Positions 1-12,412 of a DNA stretch of 64,000 nucleotides are shown piece after piece. The notes under the pieces are model-generated. The model was not told the DNA's origin. It was given only the letters and a program-made list of their open reading frames with translations, and did no database searches. A program made the translations under genes and the position numbers. Position 1 is the first letter of the stretch. Each line of letters begins with the position of its first letter. The stretch is from Actinostola sp. cb2023 (lineage: Eukaryota > Cnidaria > Anthozoa > Actiniaria > Actinostolidae), in NCBI GenBank assembly GCA_033675265.1, contig JAUJYZ010000214.1:199001-263000 (forward strand), given 5' to 3'.

Positions 1-408
1 CAATCAAATTGTCTCAAAAATGGATTATGCCAGAGCCTACGTTCTTCGCCGCTGGTCGAAAGTAACGCAGGCTCTGGGGACGAGATTGATATAAGCTTAG
101 ATAAACTGGATTTTTCTCTGTGCTTAGATATTTTAATATTGCAGATCGAGGCGACATGTTTAAAATAACATGTCAATGAAACCGTTGAAAAATGTTAATT
201 TTTGTTTTGAACCGGAAGTTGGGACACCGGGTTGTTCGGGTTGTTTTGACAACTCAATTTTCATTGGATATATTTCATTTCCGGAATCTTGCGCGTGCGT
301 AGTTTCTAAAATGGAATAGCCAATCAAATTGTCTCAAAAATGGATTATGCCAGAGCCTACGTTCTCGTCGCTGGCCGAAAGTAACGCAGGCTCTGGGGAC
401 GAGATTGC
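1..408. repeat. Two direct copies of an ~88-bp dispersed element
   Basis: Positions 1-88 and 321-408 are nearly identical. Each copy contains an internal imperfect palindrome (GAGCCTACGTT facing AACGCAGGCTC) about 40 bases apart. The spacing of 320 bases between starts and the left edge of the window hide the outer limits. The AGCCTGCGT core resembles the end of the Mutator-like element at 35614-36361, so both copies may be MITE remnants. No coding potential is visible. Confidence 0.55.
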
Positions 409-905
409 TCTGTATCGTTCCAATTTTTGAGTATACAGAAGTTGTGGTCAGCAGCTTATCAACGAAATTCAAGATGGCAGACGTACGTAACGATAAATCA
501 AATCACCAGCAGCATTCAAAAAGGATTTTGCTGTGCTCCCCTGCTCGAGCCAGTCGAGTCGTTCATTAATACTGCTTAGTAAACATGCAAATATCCTAGA
601 GAATACTTTTTGGCCTTGCAATTCTGTCTGAAAGTGTATTTCTAACGGATGTCTGTGGCTTAGTAAGAACTCGATCGTAATTCAGTATTGAGGTTGTGAA
701 ATCGTTTCTTGCAAGGTAATCGAAATGTGCTTCGCCATGCAGCTGTCAGCTAGGAGTATGAGTGTTGAAGCTAATTACGTATGTATGCTCTACTGAGTCA
801 CGCAACGAGTGACTTAAATTCTGCAAGTAATACATGTAGGCTAAAACTACTTCTGTATGATGATACAAGCTATTAGGTTTCACATTTAAAATCTATCAAA
901 ACAGC
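409..905. other. Gene-free stretch downstream of cathepsin B
   Basis: I see no conserved coding sequence, RNA gene or tandem array here. It lies beyond the predicted polyadenylation region of the minus-strand cathepsin B gene and reads as ordinary AT-rich intergenic DNA. Confidence 0.5.
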
Positions 906-1043
906 TTTATTAAGAAGCCCAAGTTCACGCTAGTAGAGCGTCTTGTTATTATATAAAATTGTGTTTTTAGAAAAATAGCAAAAAATGTTCCATTAACTTT
1001 GTTGGCTTCTAGGTTAATGATACATGACAGCCGCAACTTTATT
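906..1043 (-). promoter_or_regulatory. Candidate poly(A) signals of the cathepsin B gene
   Basis: On the minus strand AATAAA occurs at 1043-1038 and again at 911-906, 26 and 158 bases past the stop codon. Either could define the 3' end of the transcript. The placement fits; use is inferred. Confidence 0.45.
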
Positions 1044-1068
1044 TTCTGTACACATGTCAAGTATGAAC

Positions 1069-4000
1069 TTAATCCAACTTTGGCATGCCACCAACAACGC
1101 CAGACTCAATGCCACATTCATCTGCTCCCCTCAGGATCTTGAAAAACCCTGAAAATAATTTCACATGTTAAACTGGTCTGTAGTAACACTGGTCTGTCTG
1201 TAGTAACACTGGTCTGTCTGTAGTAACACTGGTCTGTCTGTAGTAACACTGGTCTGTCTGTAGTAACACTGGTCTGTCTGTAGTAACACTGGTCTGTCTG
1301 TAGTAACACTGGTCTGTCTGGTATGTCTGTAGTAACACTGGTCTGTCTGTAGTAACACTGGTATGTCTGTAGTAACACTGGTCTGTCTGTAGTAACACTG
1401 GTCTGTATATAGTAACACTGGTCTGTCTGTAGTAACACTGGTCTGTATATAGTAACACTGGTCTGTCTGTAGTAACACTGGTCTGTCTGTAGTAACACTG
1501 GTCTGTCTGTAGTAACACTGGTCTGTCTGTAGTAACACTGGTCTGTCTGTAGTAACACTGGTCTGTCTGTAGTCTGTAAAACTGTCTGTCTGTAGTAACA
1601 CTGGTCTGGTCTGTCTGGTCTGTAGTAACACTGGTCTGTCTGTAGTAACACTGGTCTGTCTGTAGTAACACTGGTCTGTCTAGTAACACTGGTCTGTAGT
1701 AACACTGGTCTGTCTGTAGTAACACTGGTCTGTCTGTAGTAACACTAGGGTCTACTGTCTGTAGTAACACTGGTCTATCTGTAGTAACACTGTCTGTCTG
1801 TAGTAACACTGGTCTGTCTGTAGTAACACTGGTCTGTCTGTAGTAACACTGGTCTGTCTGTAGTAACACTGGTCTGTCTGTAGTAACACTGGTCTGTCTG
1901 TAGTAACACTGGTCTGTCTGTAGTAACACTGGTCTGTCTGTAGTAACACTGATCTGTCTGTAGTAACACTGGTCTGTCTGTAGTAACACTGGTCTGTCTG
2001 TAGTAACACTGGTCTGTCTGTAGTAACACTGGTCTGTCTGTAGTAACACTGGTCTACTGTCTGTAGTAACACTGGTCTATCTGTAGTAACACTGTCTGTC
2101 TGTAGTAACACTGTCTGTCTGTAGTAACACTGGTCTGTCTGTAGTAACACTGGTCTGTCTGTAGTAACACTGGTCTGTCTGTAGTAACACTGGTCTGTCT
2201 GTAGTAACACTGGTCTGTCTGTAGTAACACTGGTCTGTCTGTAGTAACACTGGTCTGTCTGTAGTAACACTGGTCTGTCTGTAGTAACACTGGTCTGTCT
2301 GTAGTAACACTGGTCTGTCTGTAGTAACACTGGTCTGTCTGTAGTAACACTGGTCTATCTGTAGTAACACTGGTCTGTCTGTAGTAACACTGGTCTGTCT
2401 GTAGTAACACTGGTCTGTCTGTAGTAACACTGGTCTGCTGTCTGTAGTAACACTGGTCTGTCTGTAGTAACACTGGTCTGTCTATAGTAGCAGCCTGTTG
2501 TGTTCACTGATGTAGGCACAGCAAGACACTTATTTTTCAGTGACACATGGTATTCAACATACAAGCTTTGTTACCTTTGTCTCCCCAGTCTGGGTTCCAG
2601 GAGTTGGCCACTAACCAGTATGGGCTACCACTTTCTACACCCCAACCTAGAATCTTAATAGCATGGCCACCCAACATACCACCAGTCTCATGTTTGTACA
2701 CACCTACATAACATTGACAATAATTATCTAGAGTCAAATAATAATAATAACATCCCAAACTTCAATACTACTAACGACATTATTTGGAAGACTTACCACT
2801 TTTGTAAGTTGGGAAATCAGCATAGACAGTAAAAGCTCCCTCTACAGGACCATTAGTCATGATTTCCTTTTGGATTTCACTGACGTCGCTACTTATGGAA
2901 TATGCCGATGAACCAAAATGTTTATCACCAGAAAAAGAAACATTATAGCCTAGAGTATAAAACAAAAGTAGTAATTACTGGACATATGACAAGATGAAAT
3001 TGTTAATGGTATTTCGTTTACTTTAGTTTTTGTTCTTTGTACTTAGTTAGTCCTTAGGCCGTCATTGTTTTCGTCTTTTGTTACTTTTCCATTGTTAGTA
3101 TTTAAATTTTTTCTAGTTTATCTACTGTACATCGTTTAAATTAGCATTCTGGCTCTGTGTTTCATACGGATAGACATTGACTTTTTCCCTCAACCTTTCG
3201 TAAGTATTTTTGTATTCATGGACATTCTCCTTGACAATTTATTTGTAATCACGTTTTCCTTCGTTTATAGGAACCTACATCTAGTGAGTTTTGTCAATTA
3301 TTATGGATTAAAGTAGTGTTTGAAATTGAGATGAATAAATTTGCTGTACGCAACAGAAATAACATTTCAATAATGCTCAATTAGGGGTATCGAATGGTCA
3401 AGGTGAGACTTTGCGAGACTCCGAGTCAAGGCATGTGTTTGCGAGCCCGAGATGCTTTTTCACCGATTTCCTTTGCTTTCAAAATTTGAGACTCTGAGAT
3501 GGCTTTTTGTAAAGAAACGAGACTTAGAGACCCACGAAATTTGACCAAAATTTTGTAAGACTCTAACTTTTTGCAGGGACCATTCGACACCCCTTCAAAT
3601 GTAACATAGCTATCAGTCTGCAACCAGTTAAGACAAAATTAAGTTACAACTTGTAGTTTGCAATAGAGGTCCAGACATCAAACATGGTATATCTGATGTT
3701 TACCGTATTCGACTGAAATTGCAAACTCGATACTTTTTTACCAAATTTGCCTATAGGCGACTTGCATGATGGCGTCATATACTACAAGTACCAGAATGCT
3801 TTGCCCATTTTCTTTTGTTAGATAATTAGCACCAATTGTCTTACTATTCTCATGAGGGAATAAAAATCTGAATAAGAAAGAAAATTCCCAAAGCATTCTG
3901 GTACTTGTAGTAAAACAACATCATCACGCAAGTCACCTATTATTGTAACCATTTTTAGTGATTATTGCAAGCAGTGGAAATACCTGCTTCACACTTGTGC

Positions 4001-7000
4001 ACACATTCAGGAGTAGGCTGGATTCCTGTGCATGGTTTGAGTTTGCCTTTGACATGATGATCACATGCTGCGATAAGGTAGGGCTGACAGCCTTGATGGG
4101 TGTTGTATTGTCCTCCACTTACAAGACCAGTTTCCTTCCAGTAGTCCCTACATGGTTAGTGAAGTAACTTTCATCAAAATAATTTTAAAAATGAAATTAA
4201 GATACATGTATATTTAGTACACACATACCAAGCACTCTCCAGGTAACCTCCATTACATCTGAAACAAATTAAAATTACATAATTTTAAAATAATTATTTT
4301 TAAATACCTACTCTTAGTCTCTAGTCAGGCACTACAAAATCTACACAGTCAGGTAATACATGTATTTATATTATTATGTTTTAGTATAATTACACAGGTG
4401 AATATAAAGATGCACATCATTGCTCTGATTGGTCAATAATTATGTAATTTTGCAATAGTCAACGCACTGTCAATATAAAAGAAAAGTGATTTACATGTAC
4501 TAAAATTGCCATGTGTCTCGACTTAGTCTTCGTAAATATTCACCAATAATCACACCACCTTCAGCAATTATTGTTAAATATAAATAATATTAACATACCC
4601 CATTCCACAAGAATCACAGCATGACAGAAGATCCTCTGAAGAGATATGAGGTGTGACTTTGCCTTGAGAATGAATACAAGTACGGTCTGTCATGGCTTCA
4701 ACTGCTCCAAATGCCTGGGTAAATAAAACAATATAAAAGGGATGATATGATACAGGCTGTACGTATAGGCTGTCTTGTGCAGTCTTTGCATGCGAGTAAT
4801 GCTCACCAAGATAAAGTGAAGAACAAAACACACGTACAGTAGATCCATGTGTTGTCAGACTTACCCAGCAACTTCCACATGATCCCTGGTCTCTGATCTC
4901 TTTGATACTAGCACAGTGTGGCCACTGTTCACGTGCATCAAAACTATCTGGGACTTCGATTGCACCAAGAGATTCTCGTTCTAAAAGTAAACATCAAATA
5001 CTAAGACATATTTCAGACAAACCCAACACATTGCAGAATTTAGTTGCTGCTATCTCTTATGAGCAAACAACATTGACATTATTAGAGAAATATTTGAGCC
5101 CTCAGTATTTTAGAACAGTAAGAATTTCCATGGCAACCCCAAAATAGCTACAATTAACTGATTATTACTACATCCCACATGACATTTCAAGTCCACATTT
5201 ATTGCAACCTTGGGTTTATGCCTACAACGAATAATATCACATCATACATACATACATGATACATAGTTTATTTTGTACCACAAATTGTTCAACTTATTAT
5301 CATCCTGACAATGAGGCATTAAATACAGGTTGATGATACAAGTATTTAATTAGAATGATTTGATTTTTCGATACATAATTAGTCGTCAATGATCAACACT
5401 GTCAAGATGATATCATGCAATAGGCTATGGTTATGCATGGATGATGTATACCGTATTCACCGGCGTATAAGCTGCACTTTTTTCCCGAAAATCACGATCC
5501 AAAGTTGGGGGTGCGGCTTATCTGCGAGAACATCGGGAATTGGTACCAGAAATTTACATAAAAGTATAAAAGAGTACACACATCATTCGTGTGTTTATTA
5601 CTATTAGATACTCCTAAAAGCATTGGCCATTGGTTAGACGTTAAACAGGCAAATTAACGGGTGCTAACACCTTTTCAGACAGTTTAACGGTTTGCTAAAT
5701 GCTAAAGTGTTTTTCATTGATGAGCGGGTTGATTCAAGTGCTAACACAACATGTGTCAATCAAGTGTCTCACACATAACATTCTCACGTTACACGCTAAT
5801 GAACCTTAGATTTTAGAACTGATAACTTGCTAATCTTCTCTGTATCGTTCCAATTTACATATAATACGAACATATCCTGATAAGTAACAGTGGGGTGACT
5901 TTTATTGCTTTCAGGCGGTCTGTTTTACAGTGCGACTACACCAACCAAGGCCACCCAAACAAATTTTCATACAAATTATCCAATCACAATTGAGTATTCA
6001 AACAATAGAATCTGCACAAATTTTCAAATTTTCGCTTTAAAAGCATATATTTTACTTTATATGTGTATGTATATGATCAAGAGTGAACAAGAAACAGTTT
6101 AAATTGTAGAATTCGACATCATTCTGTTATTCAGCGTCACAAATGTGATTAGAAAATTTGATTCAAAATTTGTTTGGGTGGCCTTGGTTGGTGTAGTCGC
6201 ACTGTAATACATTTATTTGGGAAATCCTTTGTGTTGCTGCTGTTTTGTCCCCCTCTGTCGACCATGATCCTTAGCGTTTAAACAATATATTGTTTGACAT
6301 CATAGTGATATAGGGCAATTTAATTTATTGCACACATTAAGAGAATATTCAGCCAATCAGAGACAAGTATTTTTTATATAGATAGGGTGGTGTGTTTAAA
6401 TATATTGGGAAAAGCACACATCTGGATATACATGACATACATGCGACCATGGAGTGAGTGTAGGCACTTGAAAATCATGATAGCTAGAAGTATGTGTTGT
6501 ATTTAAACTTATAGACCAGCTACAGATAGGTCTTGTATTACGTATACATTACATGTATTTATTGCTGAGTCATTCTGAAGTATTCTGCCACTGGGGGGAG
6601 GGGGCATGCAGTGAGGTCATGTGACTCTGGAGCTCTTATCAATCCTATTACTTTATATATTAAAGTTTACCGGTAGTTTATATAGAAGTGTTTTTGCATA
6701 TAACTTCGATTTCCATAATTTTCTTGCCTAAATCGTTCATTTATAGTTTCTGCTGACAAAATAAATGTAGATGTAGATGTAGATATGTGAGTGCAAGTCT
6801 GCAAGGGAAGTTAAAGAAACCCATTCTATTGTCCTGATAGATCCTTTTCAATGTTGGTCAAACTTACCTTTTAGAATCGGTTTAGGGCTCTTCAGGGCTC
6901 CACACATCACCTTGATATCATCGATAGTGTATGCACTACCAAAGTTCTTGCCAGCCTTCCATGTCGTCTTTAGATTGTTAATGTAATCAATGGTTTCTTG

Positions 7001-7066
7001 TGATAGTGGATTATCACGCTGTGCTCTGACGATGGCAACCAAAGCTAACACAAGATACAACATCAT
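1069..7066 (-). CDS. CTSB: Cathepsin B (papain-family cysteine protease), complete, 8 exons, 328 aa
   Basis: This is a lysosomal or secreted cysteine protease of family C1A. Exons in order of transcription: 7066-6868, 4980-4865, 4714-4599, 4258-4229, 4147-3984, 2949-2797, 2703-2575, 1148-1069 (TAA at 1071-1069). All junctions are GT-AG and all phases join. Residues 1 to about 16 form a signal peptide ([15 protein letters not shown]). The following propeptide carries the cathepsin B type signature [13 protein letters not shown]. The mature part starts near VPDSFDAR (76-83). Catalytic Cys104 lies in QGSCGSCW, His273 in [11 protein letters not shown] and Asn293 in ANSWN. The occluding-loop pair His184-His185 (CDHHVKG), which gives cathepsin B its dipeptidyl carboxypeptidase activity, is present. 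The length matches the family (about 330 aa). The start is the first Met of the first exon; Met2 is an alternative. Introns hold MITEs and a 20-bp minisatellite. I see no inactivating change. Confidence 0.95.
1171..2490. repeat. 20-bp minisatellite in the last cathepsin B intron
   Basis: About 65 copies of a 20-base unit (CTGGTCTGTCTGTAGTAACA on the plus strand) fill most of the intron between exons 2703-2575 and 1148-1069. Occasional unit variants and short insertions are visible. On the minus strand the array has no stop in several frames, so it yields long spurious reading frames. It begins about 23 bases from the acceptor of the last exon and repeats CTACAG, which resembles an acceptor. 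Confidence 0.95.
3385..3593. mobile_element. Small inverted-repeat element (MITE-like), cathepsin B intron
   Basis: The ends GGGGTATCGAATGGTC and GACCATTCGACACCCC face each other about 210 bases apart inside the intron between exons 4147-3984 and 2949-2797. No clear target duplication is visible. It is probably a non-autonomous DNA transposon relic. Confidence 0.5.
3752..3940. mobile_element. Inverted-repeat element (MITE-like), cathepsin B intron
   Basis: Two arms of roughly 60 bases are inverted copies (left ATAGGCGACTTGCATGATG, right the complement of ATAGGTGACTTGCGTGATG, each followed by TACTACAAGTACCAGAATGC). The arms are separated by about 70 bases. The structure would fold into a hairpin. 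No transposase is present. Confidence 0.6.
5928..6204 (+). mobile_element. TA-flanked MITE, family A copy 1 (Tc1/mariner-like)
   Basis: A 277-bp element starts CAGTGCGACTACACCAACC and ends with the inverted complement, flanked by TA on both sides. Two further copies lie at 9140-9416 (opposite orientation) and 13427-14394 (interrupted). TA target duplication and CAGTG termini point to the Tc1/mariner superfamily. It is non-coding and sits in the first intron of cathepsin B. Confidence 0.85.
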
Positions 7067-7528
7067 CTTGAATGCTCGTCTTTGGGGCTTCCTTGCAGAT
7101 ATTGCGTGTGGAACTGGTTGCGATACAGCTCAGTTTCTAATATAATGGCTGTGAGCCAGGCGGAAACACGAGGTTGTCATGTGAGCGTCGCCACAGGTAA
7201 CCCAAGGGACGGTACCGTTTCGTGCCGAAGAAAATAATGCTTTTTGTCATCAAAAATCTATTATGCTCAAAATTATGCTCCGTTTTAGGTATTACCCAGA
7301 AATAAACCCCACATACAATAAAAGTGACTATTTTTTGTTGTTGAAAAAATACTAAGTACTGATCGCCTTTTTAATCAGACTGCCTAGCCTCTGCACAAGA
7401 GATTTTGCAATGACTATTTAAATTTGGGAACCATTTTTGCATTTGGTGTATATATACTGTCAGAAAAATTCTAATTCAAAACGAGCTCAAATCAAAAACA
7501 TAACAATATACTCATGATTTTGTTGGAA
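7067..7528. other. Upstream region of cathepsin B
   Basis: This stretch holds the presumed 5' UTR and promoter of the minus-strand cathepsin B gene. I see no clear TATA box or other definite element. There is no coding sequence. Confidence 0.4.

Positions 7529-7572
<44 letters not shown>
7529..7572. repeat. 44-base poly(G) run
   Basis: An uninterrupted run of G on the plus strand is followed by GAGAGTAGCC. It could fold into G-quadruplexes, and its exact length is likely uncertain in any assembly. From 7573 to 7986 I see no gene. Confidence 0.9.
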
Positions 7573-7573
<1 letters not shown>

Positions 7574-7994
7574 GAGTAGCCTTCTTTGCAGACATTTTAG
7601 TTGGTTTGCTTTTCTCCCACCAGGAGGCTAGGGGGAGGGGGTCCACTGTGTGTCCCAGGGTGTGTCAATTTCTGTTCATACGAAAACCACTCTATATCAT
7701 TAGCAGTTTCGTCAGGAAAATGTTTCCCAACTTTTTTAGCAACAAATTAAATACTCCCAATTTTAAAACATCACTAATTTCTTTATTCTTTTTTCCATCG
7801 CGAATTTGCGCAAACTAGCAAAGCCGATCATCAAAAAAAAAAAGCTGATCACATTAGGACGCCCAGTCTACCTTTAGTGTCTATTCCTTCATAAATTTTT
7901 ATCTAGAGAAAATAAAAGGACAAAGAGGGATACTCGGGATATCTTTATTATCGATGCCGATTGGCTAAGAGCAGTGCAGTTGAAAGGTAATTTG

Positions 7995-9987
7995 CCCCTG
8001 GTGTGGGGGGGGGGGGGGGGGGGGGGGGCACTCCCTTTGTCCAAGTGGTAGGGGTGATCGGCGCTCCTTTTAGGGTTCAAAATATTTCCTGTGTGTACCT
8101 TTTAGGGGTTCCGACTCAAAAGTCAGTTACGTAACATGACTCCGTCGTACCTTTTAGGCTCAATTTGTATTTAATTTCTTTATTGACAAACATGAAAGAA
8201 CCGCAGAAGAAAGATGTTGTCCAGAAACTGATTTGATGTACCCAAGTGTCTATTGATCAAATTTTAATAAATAATTGCGACCAGTGAGCGAGCCTCAGCG
8301 AGCGAACTGGGAGCAACACTAATTTAGGGTTGGGCTTCCTGTGTTTCAGATGCCAGCTCGATTCTCGATTTGTGTTTTTCATTCGTTTGGAAAATTTTTT
8401 CCACGTGACTTTTACCCTGACGTCATATATCGTACGTTCCCGTCGTTCATTTGGGCATTTGTGACTCATCTCGTGCTTAGAGTGGATTCGAAGCCTTTTT
8501 TTTGCTCGTACTTTTTATCCGATTCTTCGATGGAATTAAAGATCTTCATTTATTGTTGACGATCGCTTCATATTAGCGACATCGGGGAAGGCAATGTTCT
8601 CTTATTAGTCTTTCGGCTCTGTTGTGTGCTAATTCGCTGCACTGATTGCCACTGTGGACAACATAAGTAGTCGATCGAATCCTAGTACCGTATACTCTGG
8701 ATCCAGAGTCCCTCTCTTCGCTCGCTCCCCAATAGTAGCCTCTGGAACCAGGGTAAATACCGTATAAATGCTCTTGGAAACCAGGTCATCCCAGATGCAG
8801 AGACGTTGTCACTGAATTATCTGCCTAACAGCTCGTTCGTTTATCGTGCACGCCAACCGTACCAAACCATATTCCAAACAAATGATCTACCTTTGATGGT
8901 AGAGCCTACTGAAGCATTACTAGTGATTGGCAACTGCAACGTATTTTATTCTAAATTCAAGATATAGTTGTTCATAAGTGTAGCAAATTATACTGAAAAA
9001 TCGATAAAGCATGTACATTGATAAAGAAAAAAGTGTGATGTTGATTTTTATTGATTGATACTAATGTCGGGTATGTATCATGTTTAATATTCTTATTGTA
9101 TTGTCTTTGTTATTCTTTCTTTAAGCTTAGATGGCTTTACAGTGCAACTACACCAACCAAGGCCACCCATACAAATTTTGAATCAAATTTTCAAATCACA
9201 TTTGTGACTATTAATAACAGAATGATGTCGAATTCTACAGAATAAACTGTTTCTGTTCACTCTTGATCATATACATACACATATAAAGTAAAATATATGC
9301 TTTTAAAAGCGAAAATTTGACAATTTGTGCAGATTCTATTGTTTAAATACTCAATTGTGATTGGATAATTTGTATGAAAATTTGCTTGGGTGGCCTTGGT
9401 TAGTGTAGTCGCACTGTAATAGATTTCTAAAACTGTTCAGTAGTACACGGGCTTGCAATAACTAGCCTCCTATGTAACATGACAGCGGAAATCACATCTC
9501 TGTAAAAATCAACCAATCATAATGGACCGTTCCCACGGCTGAAATGGACAAGAAAAACGATCGCGAAATCAAAACATTTTTACGTGCATGGAGGATTGTC
9601 AAACCACCGAGTGAATAAAATTCAGAATCAGAATCTGTATCACGTGTATATCTCAAAAGCCTGATGAAAAGAAAGCTCAAGACTGTCCGCAGTGCTGGGA
9701 AGAGAAACAATTCACATAAACAGTTGCAGAGTAATTGTTACATATCGATATTATAAAAATGCGCGTGTTTGAGCTAGAATGGGCTACCTGTGCTGCTAAA
9801 TATAGTATTTGTCTTGGTTTTCGGAGGTCGCATTTTTGACCTATGGTTAGCCTAGTAATAATCATATATGGTCGTACCTTTTAGGGTTTGGAATTAATTT
9901 ATGTGTACCTTTTAGGGTCGTTTTTCAAAATCAACCGCCGATCACCCCTACCACTTGGACAAAGGGAGTACCCCCCCTCCCCCCCGG
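7995..9987. mobile_element. ~2-kb terminal-inverted-repeat element with 8-bp target duplication
   Basis: Direct GTAATTTG copies at 7987-7994 and 9988-9995 flank an element whose ends are inverted: a G-rich tract, then CACTCCCTTTGTCCAAGTGG and GGGGTGATCGGCG, mirrored at the right end. An 8-bp duplication fits hAT-like transposons. Subterminal ACCTTTTAGGG motifs recur near both ends. I see no transposase reading frame, so it is non-autonomous or decayed. A family A MITE (9140-9416) is nested inside. Confidence 0.75.
9140..9416 (-). mobile_element. TA-flanked MITE, family A copy 2
   Basis: This is the same 277-bp element as at 5928-6204, in reverse orientation, flanked by TA. It has inserted into the larger foldback element 7995-9987, so it is the younger of the two insertions. 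Confidence 0.85.
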
Positions 9988-10164
9988 GTAATTTGCACTG
10001 TGGGCTAGTGAAACGATTTCTCGTTCAATTTGGAATAATTTGCACTTGTTTTATTTTCAAAGATCAGAGCTCCAATGGGCTCGTCATTTTGATATTGAAA
10101 AACACACTTTGTTATTTATTGAACTCAAAACCATGATTACTTTATTTCAATAAATTAATAAAAA

Positions 10165-11656
10165 ATGTAAATGTGTGAGCTAGAATGAACCTATGACTGC
10201 AGGCTATACTATTTCAGCACCTAGCATGAGTACACTACAATTAAAATATTAAAACTATTGATAGTTAATTAGGTGTGAGCTAGAATGAACCTGTACTGCA
10301 GGCTATACTATTAGCTAGTGAGTTACACAATTATTGTTACCACTTGAGCAAAACTGACCAATCAGATTACAGCTGTGAAATAGAATCACACAACAAAAGT
10401 TGCTGGCTATACTATTAAGCTAGTCAGATTGGCCCAATTATTTTTGTTGGAATGTGATTTTTTAGCTGTAATTAGGTGTGAGCTAGAATGAACCTGTACT
10501 GCAGGCTATACTATTAAGCTAGTCAGTTATAAATTATTGTTATTATTACTATTGATAGTTAATTAGGTGTGAGCTAGAATGAACCTGTACTGCAGGCTAT
10601 ACTATTAAGCTAGTCAGTTATAAATTATTGTTATTATTACTATTGATAGTTAATTAGGTGTGAGCTAGAATGAACCTGTACTGCAGGCTATACTATTAAG
10701 CTAGTCAGTTATAAATTATTGTTATTATTACTATTGATAGTTAATTAGGTGTGAGCTAGAATGAACCTGTACTGCAGGCTATACTATTAAGCTAGTCAGT
10801 TATAAATTATTGTTATTATTACTATTGATAGTTAATTAGGTGTGAGCTAGAATGAACCTGTACTGCAGGCTATACTATTAAGCTAGTCAGTTATAAATTA
10901 TTGTTATTATTACTATTGATAGTTAATTAGGTGTGAGCTAGAATGAACCTGTACTGCAGGCTATACTATTAAGCTAGTCAGTTATAAATTATTGTTATTA
11001 TTACTATTGATAGTTAATTAGGTGTGAGCTAGAATGAACCTGTACTGCAGGCTATACTATTAAGCTAGTCAGTTATAAATTATTGTTATTATTACTATTG
11101 ATAGTTAATTAGGTGTGAGCTAGAATGAACCTGTACTGCAGGCTATACTATTAAGCTAGTCAGTTATAAATTATTGTTATTATTACTATTGATAGTTAAT
11201 TAGGTGTGAGCTAGAATGAACCTGTACTGCAGGCTATACTATTAAGCTAGTCAGTTATAAATTATTGTTATTATTACTATTGATAGTTAATTAGGTGTGA
11301 GCTAGAATGAACCTGTACTGCAGGCTATACTATTAAGCTAGTCAGTTATAAATTATTGTTATTATTACTATTGATAGTTAATTAGGTGTGAGCTAGAATG
11401 AACCTGTACTGCAGGCTATACTATTAAGCTAGTCAGTTATAAATTATTGTTATTATTACTATTGATAGTTAATTAGGTGTGAGCTAGAATGAACCTGTAC
11501 TACAGGCTATACTATTAAGCTAGTCAGTTATAAATTATTGTTATTATTACTATTGATAGTTAATTAGGTGTGAGCTAGAATGAACCTGTACTGCAGGCTA
11601 TACTATTAAGCTAGTCAGTTATAAATTATTATTATTATTACTATTGATAGTTAATT
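10165..11656. repeat. 91-bp satellite array
   Basis: Thirteen nearly identical 91-base units run from about 10474 to 11656, preceded by two or three diverged and truncated units from about 10165. Each unit contains GTGAGCTAGAATGAACC, CTGCAGGCTATACTATTAAGC and a TTATTATTACTATTGATAG stretch. Homogeneity in the right part against divergence in the left suggests recent expansion of one variant. No coding or RNA function is evident. Confidence 0.95.
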
Positions 11657-11700
11657 TTTCTGCTGCTGCAGTGACTGAACATTAATGTCAGTCTGGTCAT

Positions 11701-12048
11701 CCCAGGGTGGGGGGGGGGGGGGGGGGGGGGGGATACTCAGGGGTATCAGTGACGGGGAGGTGCAAATGAGGCCAAACTTTCAAACCCCCAAAAAGTCCAT
11801 TACGCAAAAACAAGATCCAAAAAAAGTCAGAGCCAACATTGTAACTCCAATTATTCTCTGCATAAAATCGAGAATGGTAGGGTATCATTTTTATCAACCC
11901 CCCAAAAAGTCCTTGCCAAAATCTAGTCCACCAGAAAATTGATAACCCCAAAAAAGTCCCAAGCCTCGAATTTCAAACCCCCAAAAGGTCTTCGCACCTC
12001 CCCGTCACTGATACCCCTGAGTACCCCCCCCCCCCCCCCCCCCCTGGG
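11701..12048. mobile_element. 348-bp foldback MITE with 8-bp target duplication
   Basis: CTGGTCAT occurs directly before (11693-11700) and after (12049-12056) the element. The ends are inverted: CCCAGGGTGGG plus a poly(G) tract, then GATACTCAGGGGTATCAGTG, mirrored on the right with a poly(C) tract. CCCAAAAAGTC-type motifs repeat inside. The 8-bp duplication and the G-tract followed by TACTC or CACTC relate it to the element at 7995-9987. It is non-coding. Confidence 0.85.
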
Positions 12049-12125
12049 CTGGTCATATAGAAACTAACATAACAATATTTTCATTATTGATTATACAGTG
12101 TTTGTCTCTGACTTCTGTTTTTCTA

Positions 12126-12175
12126 TATAGGAGTTTCGGCCATTAATCAATGTCCTTCATCAGTATTAATCGGAA
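12126..12175 (-). ncRNA. Weak hammerhead-like motif
   Basis: On the minus strand CTGATGA (12163-12157) is followed by one extra A, an imperfect stem-loop (GGACATT facing AATGGCC) and GAAA (12137-12134). This is the order of a hammerhead core, but stem I and stem III are poor. It is best read as a decayed retroelement terminus. Confidence 0.25.
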
Positions 12176-12412
12176 ACGTTGCGATCTTTGAAATATATTT
12201 AACGTTTGCGGCGCGCGCTTGATGTTCTTGCGCACGCTTATTTCTTAGTCCCATGATGGTCTTGTAGACTTCGGAAATTTGCATGCAATCGTTCCCTGCG
12301 TTGGCATCTTGGCCCGTGAACCACGCTTCAAGGAAAAGCCTCTGGTGGTAGTTTTTTTCTCAATTTTGTTCAAATTTAAATTAATTTCTCCATATTTACT
12401 TTTATACCTTAA

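Noticed and set aside
1118..2473. Several minus-strand frames with repeated [15 protein letters not shown] text
   Set aside because: 20-bp minisatellite in a cathepsin B intron; equal open length in all frames.
10474..11656. Possible CRISPR-like array
   Set aside because: Units are fully tandem without unique spacers, and the DNA is eukaryotic.
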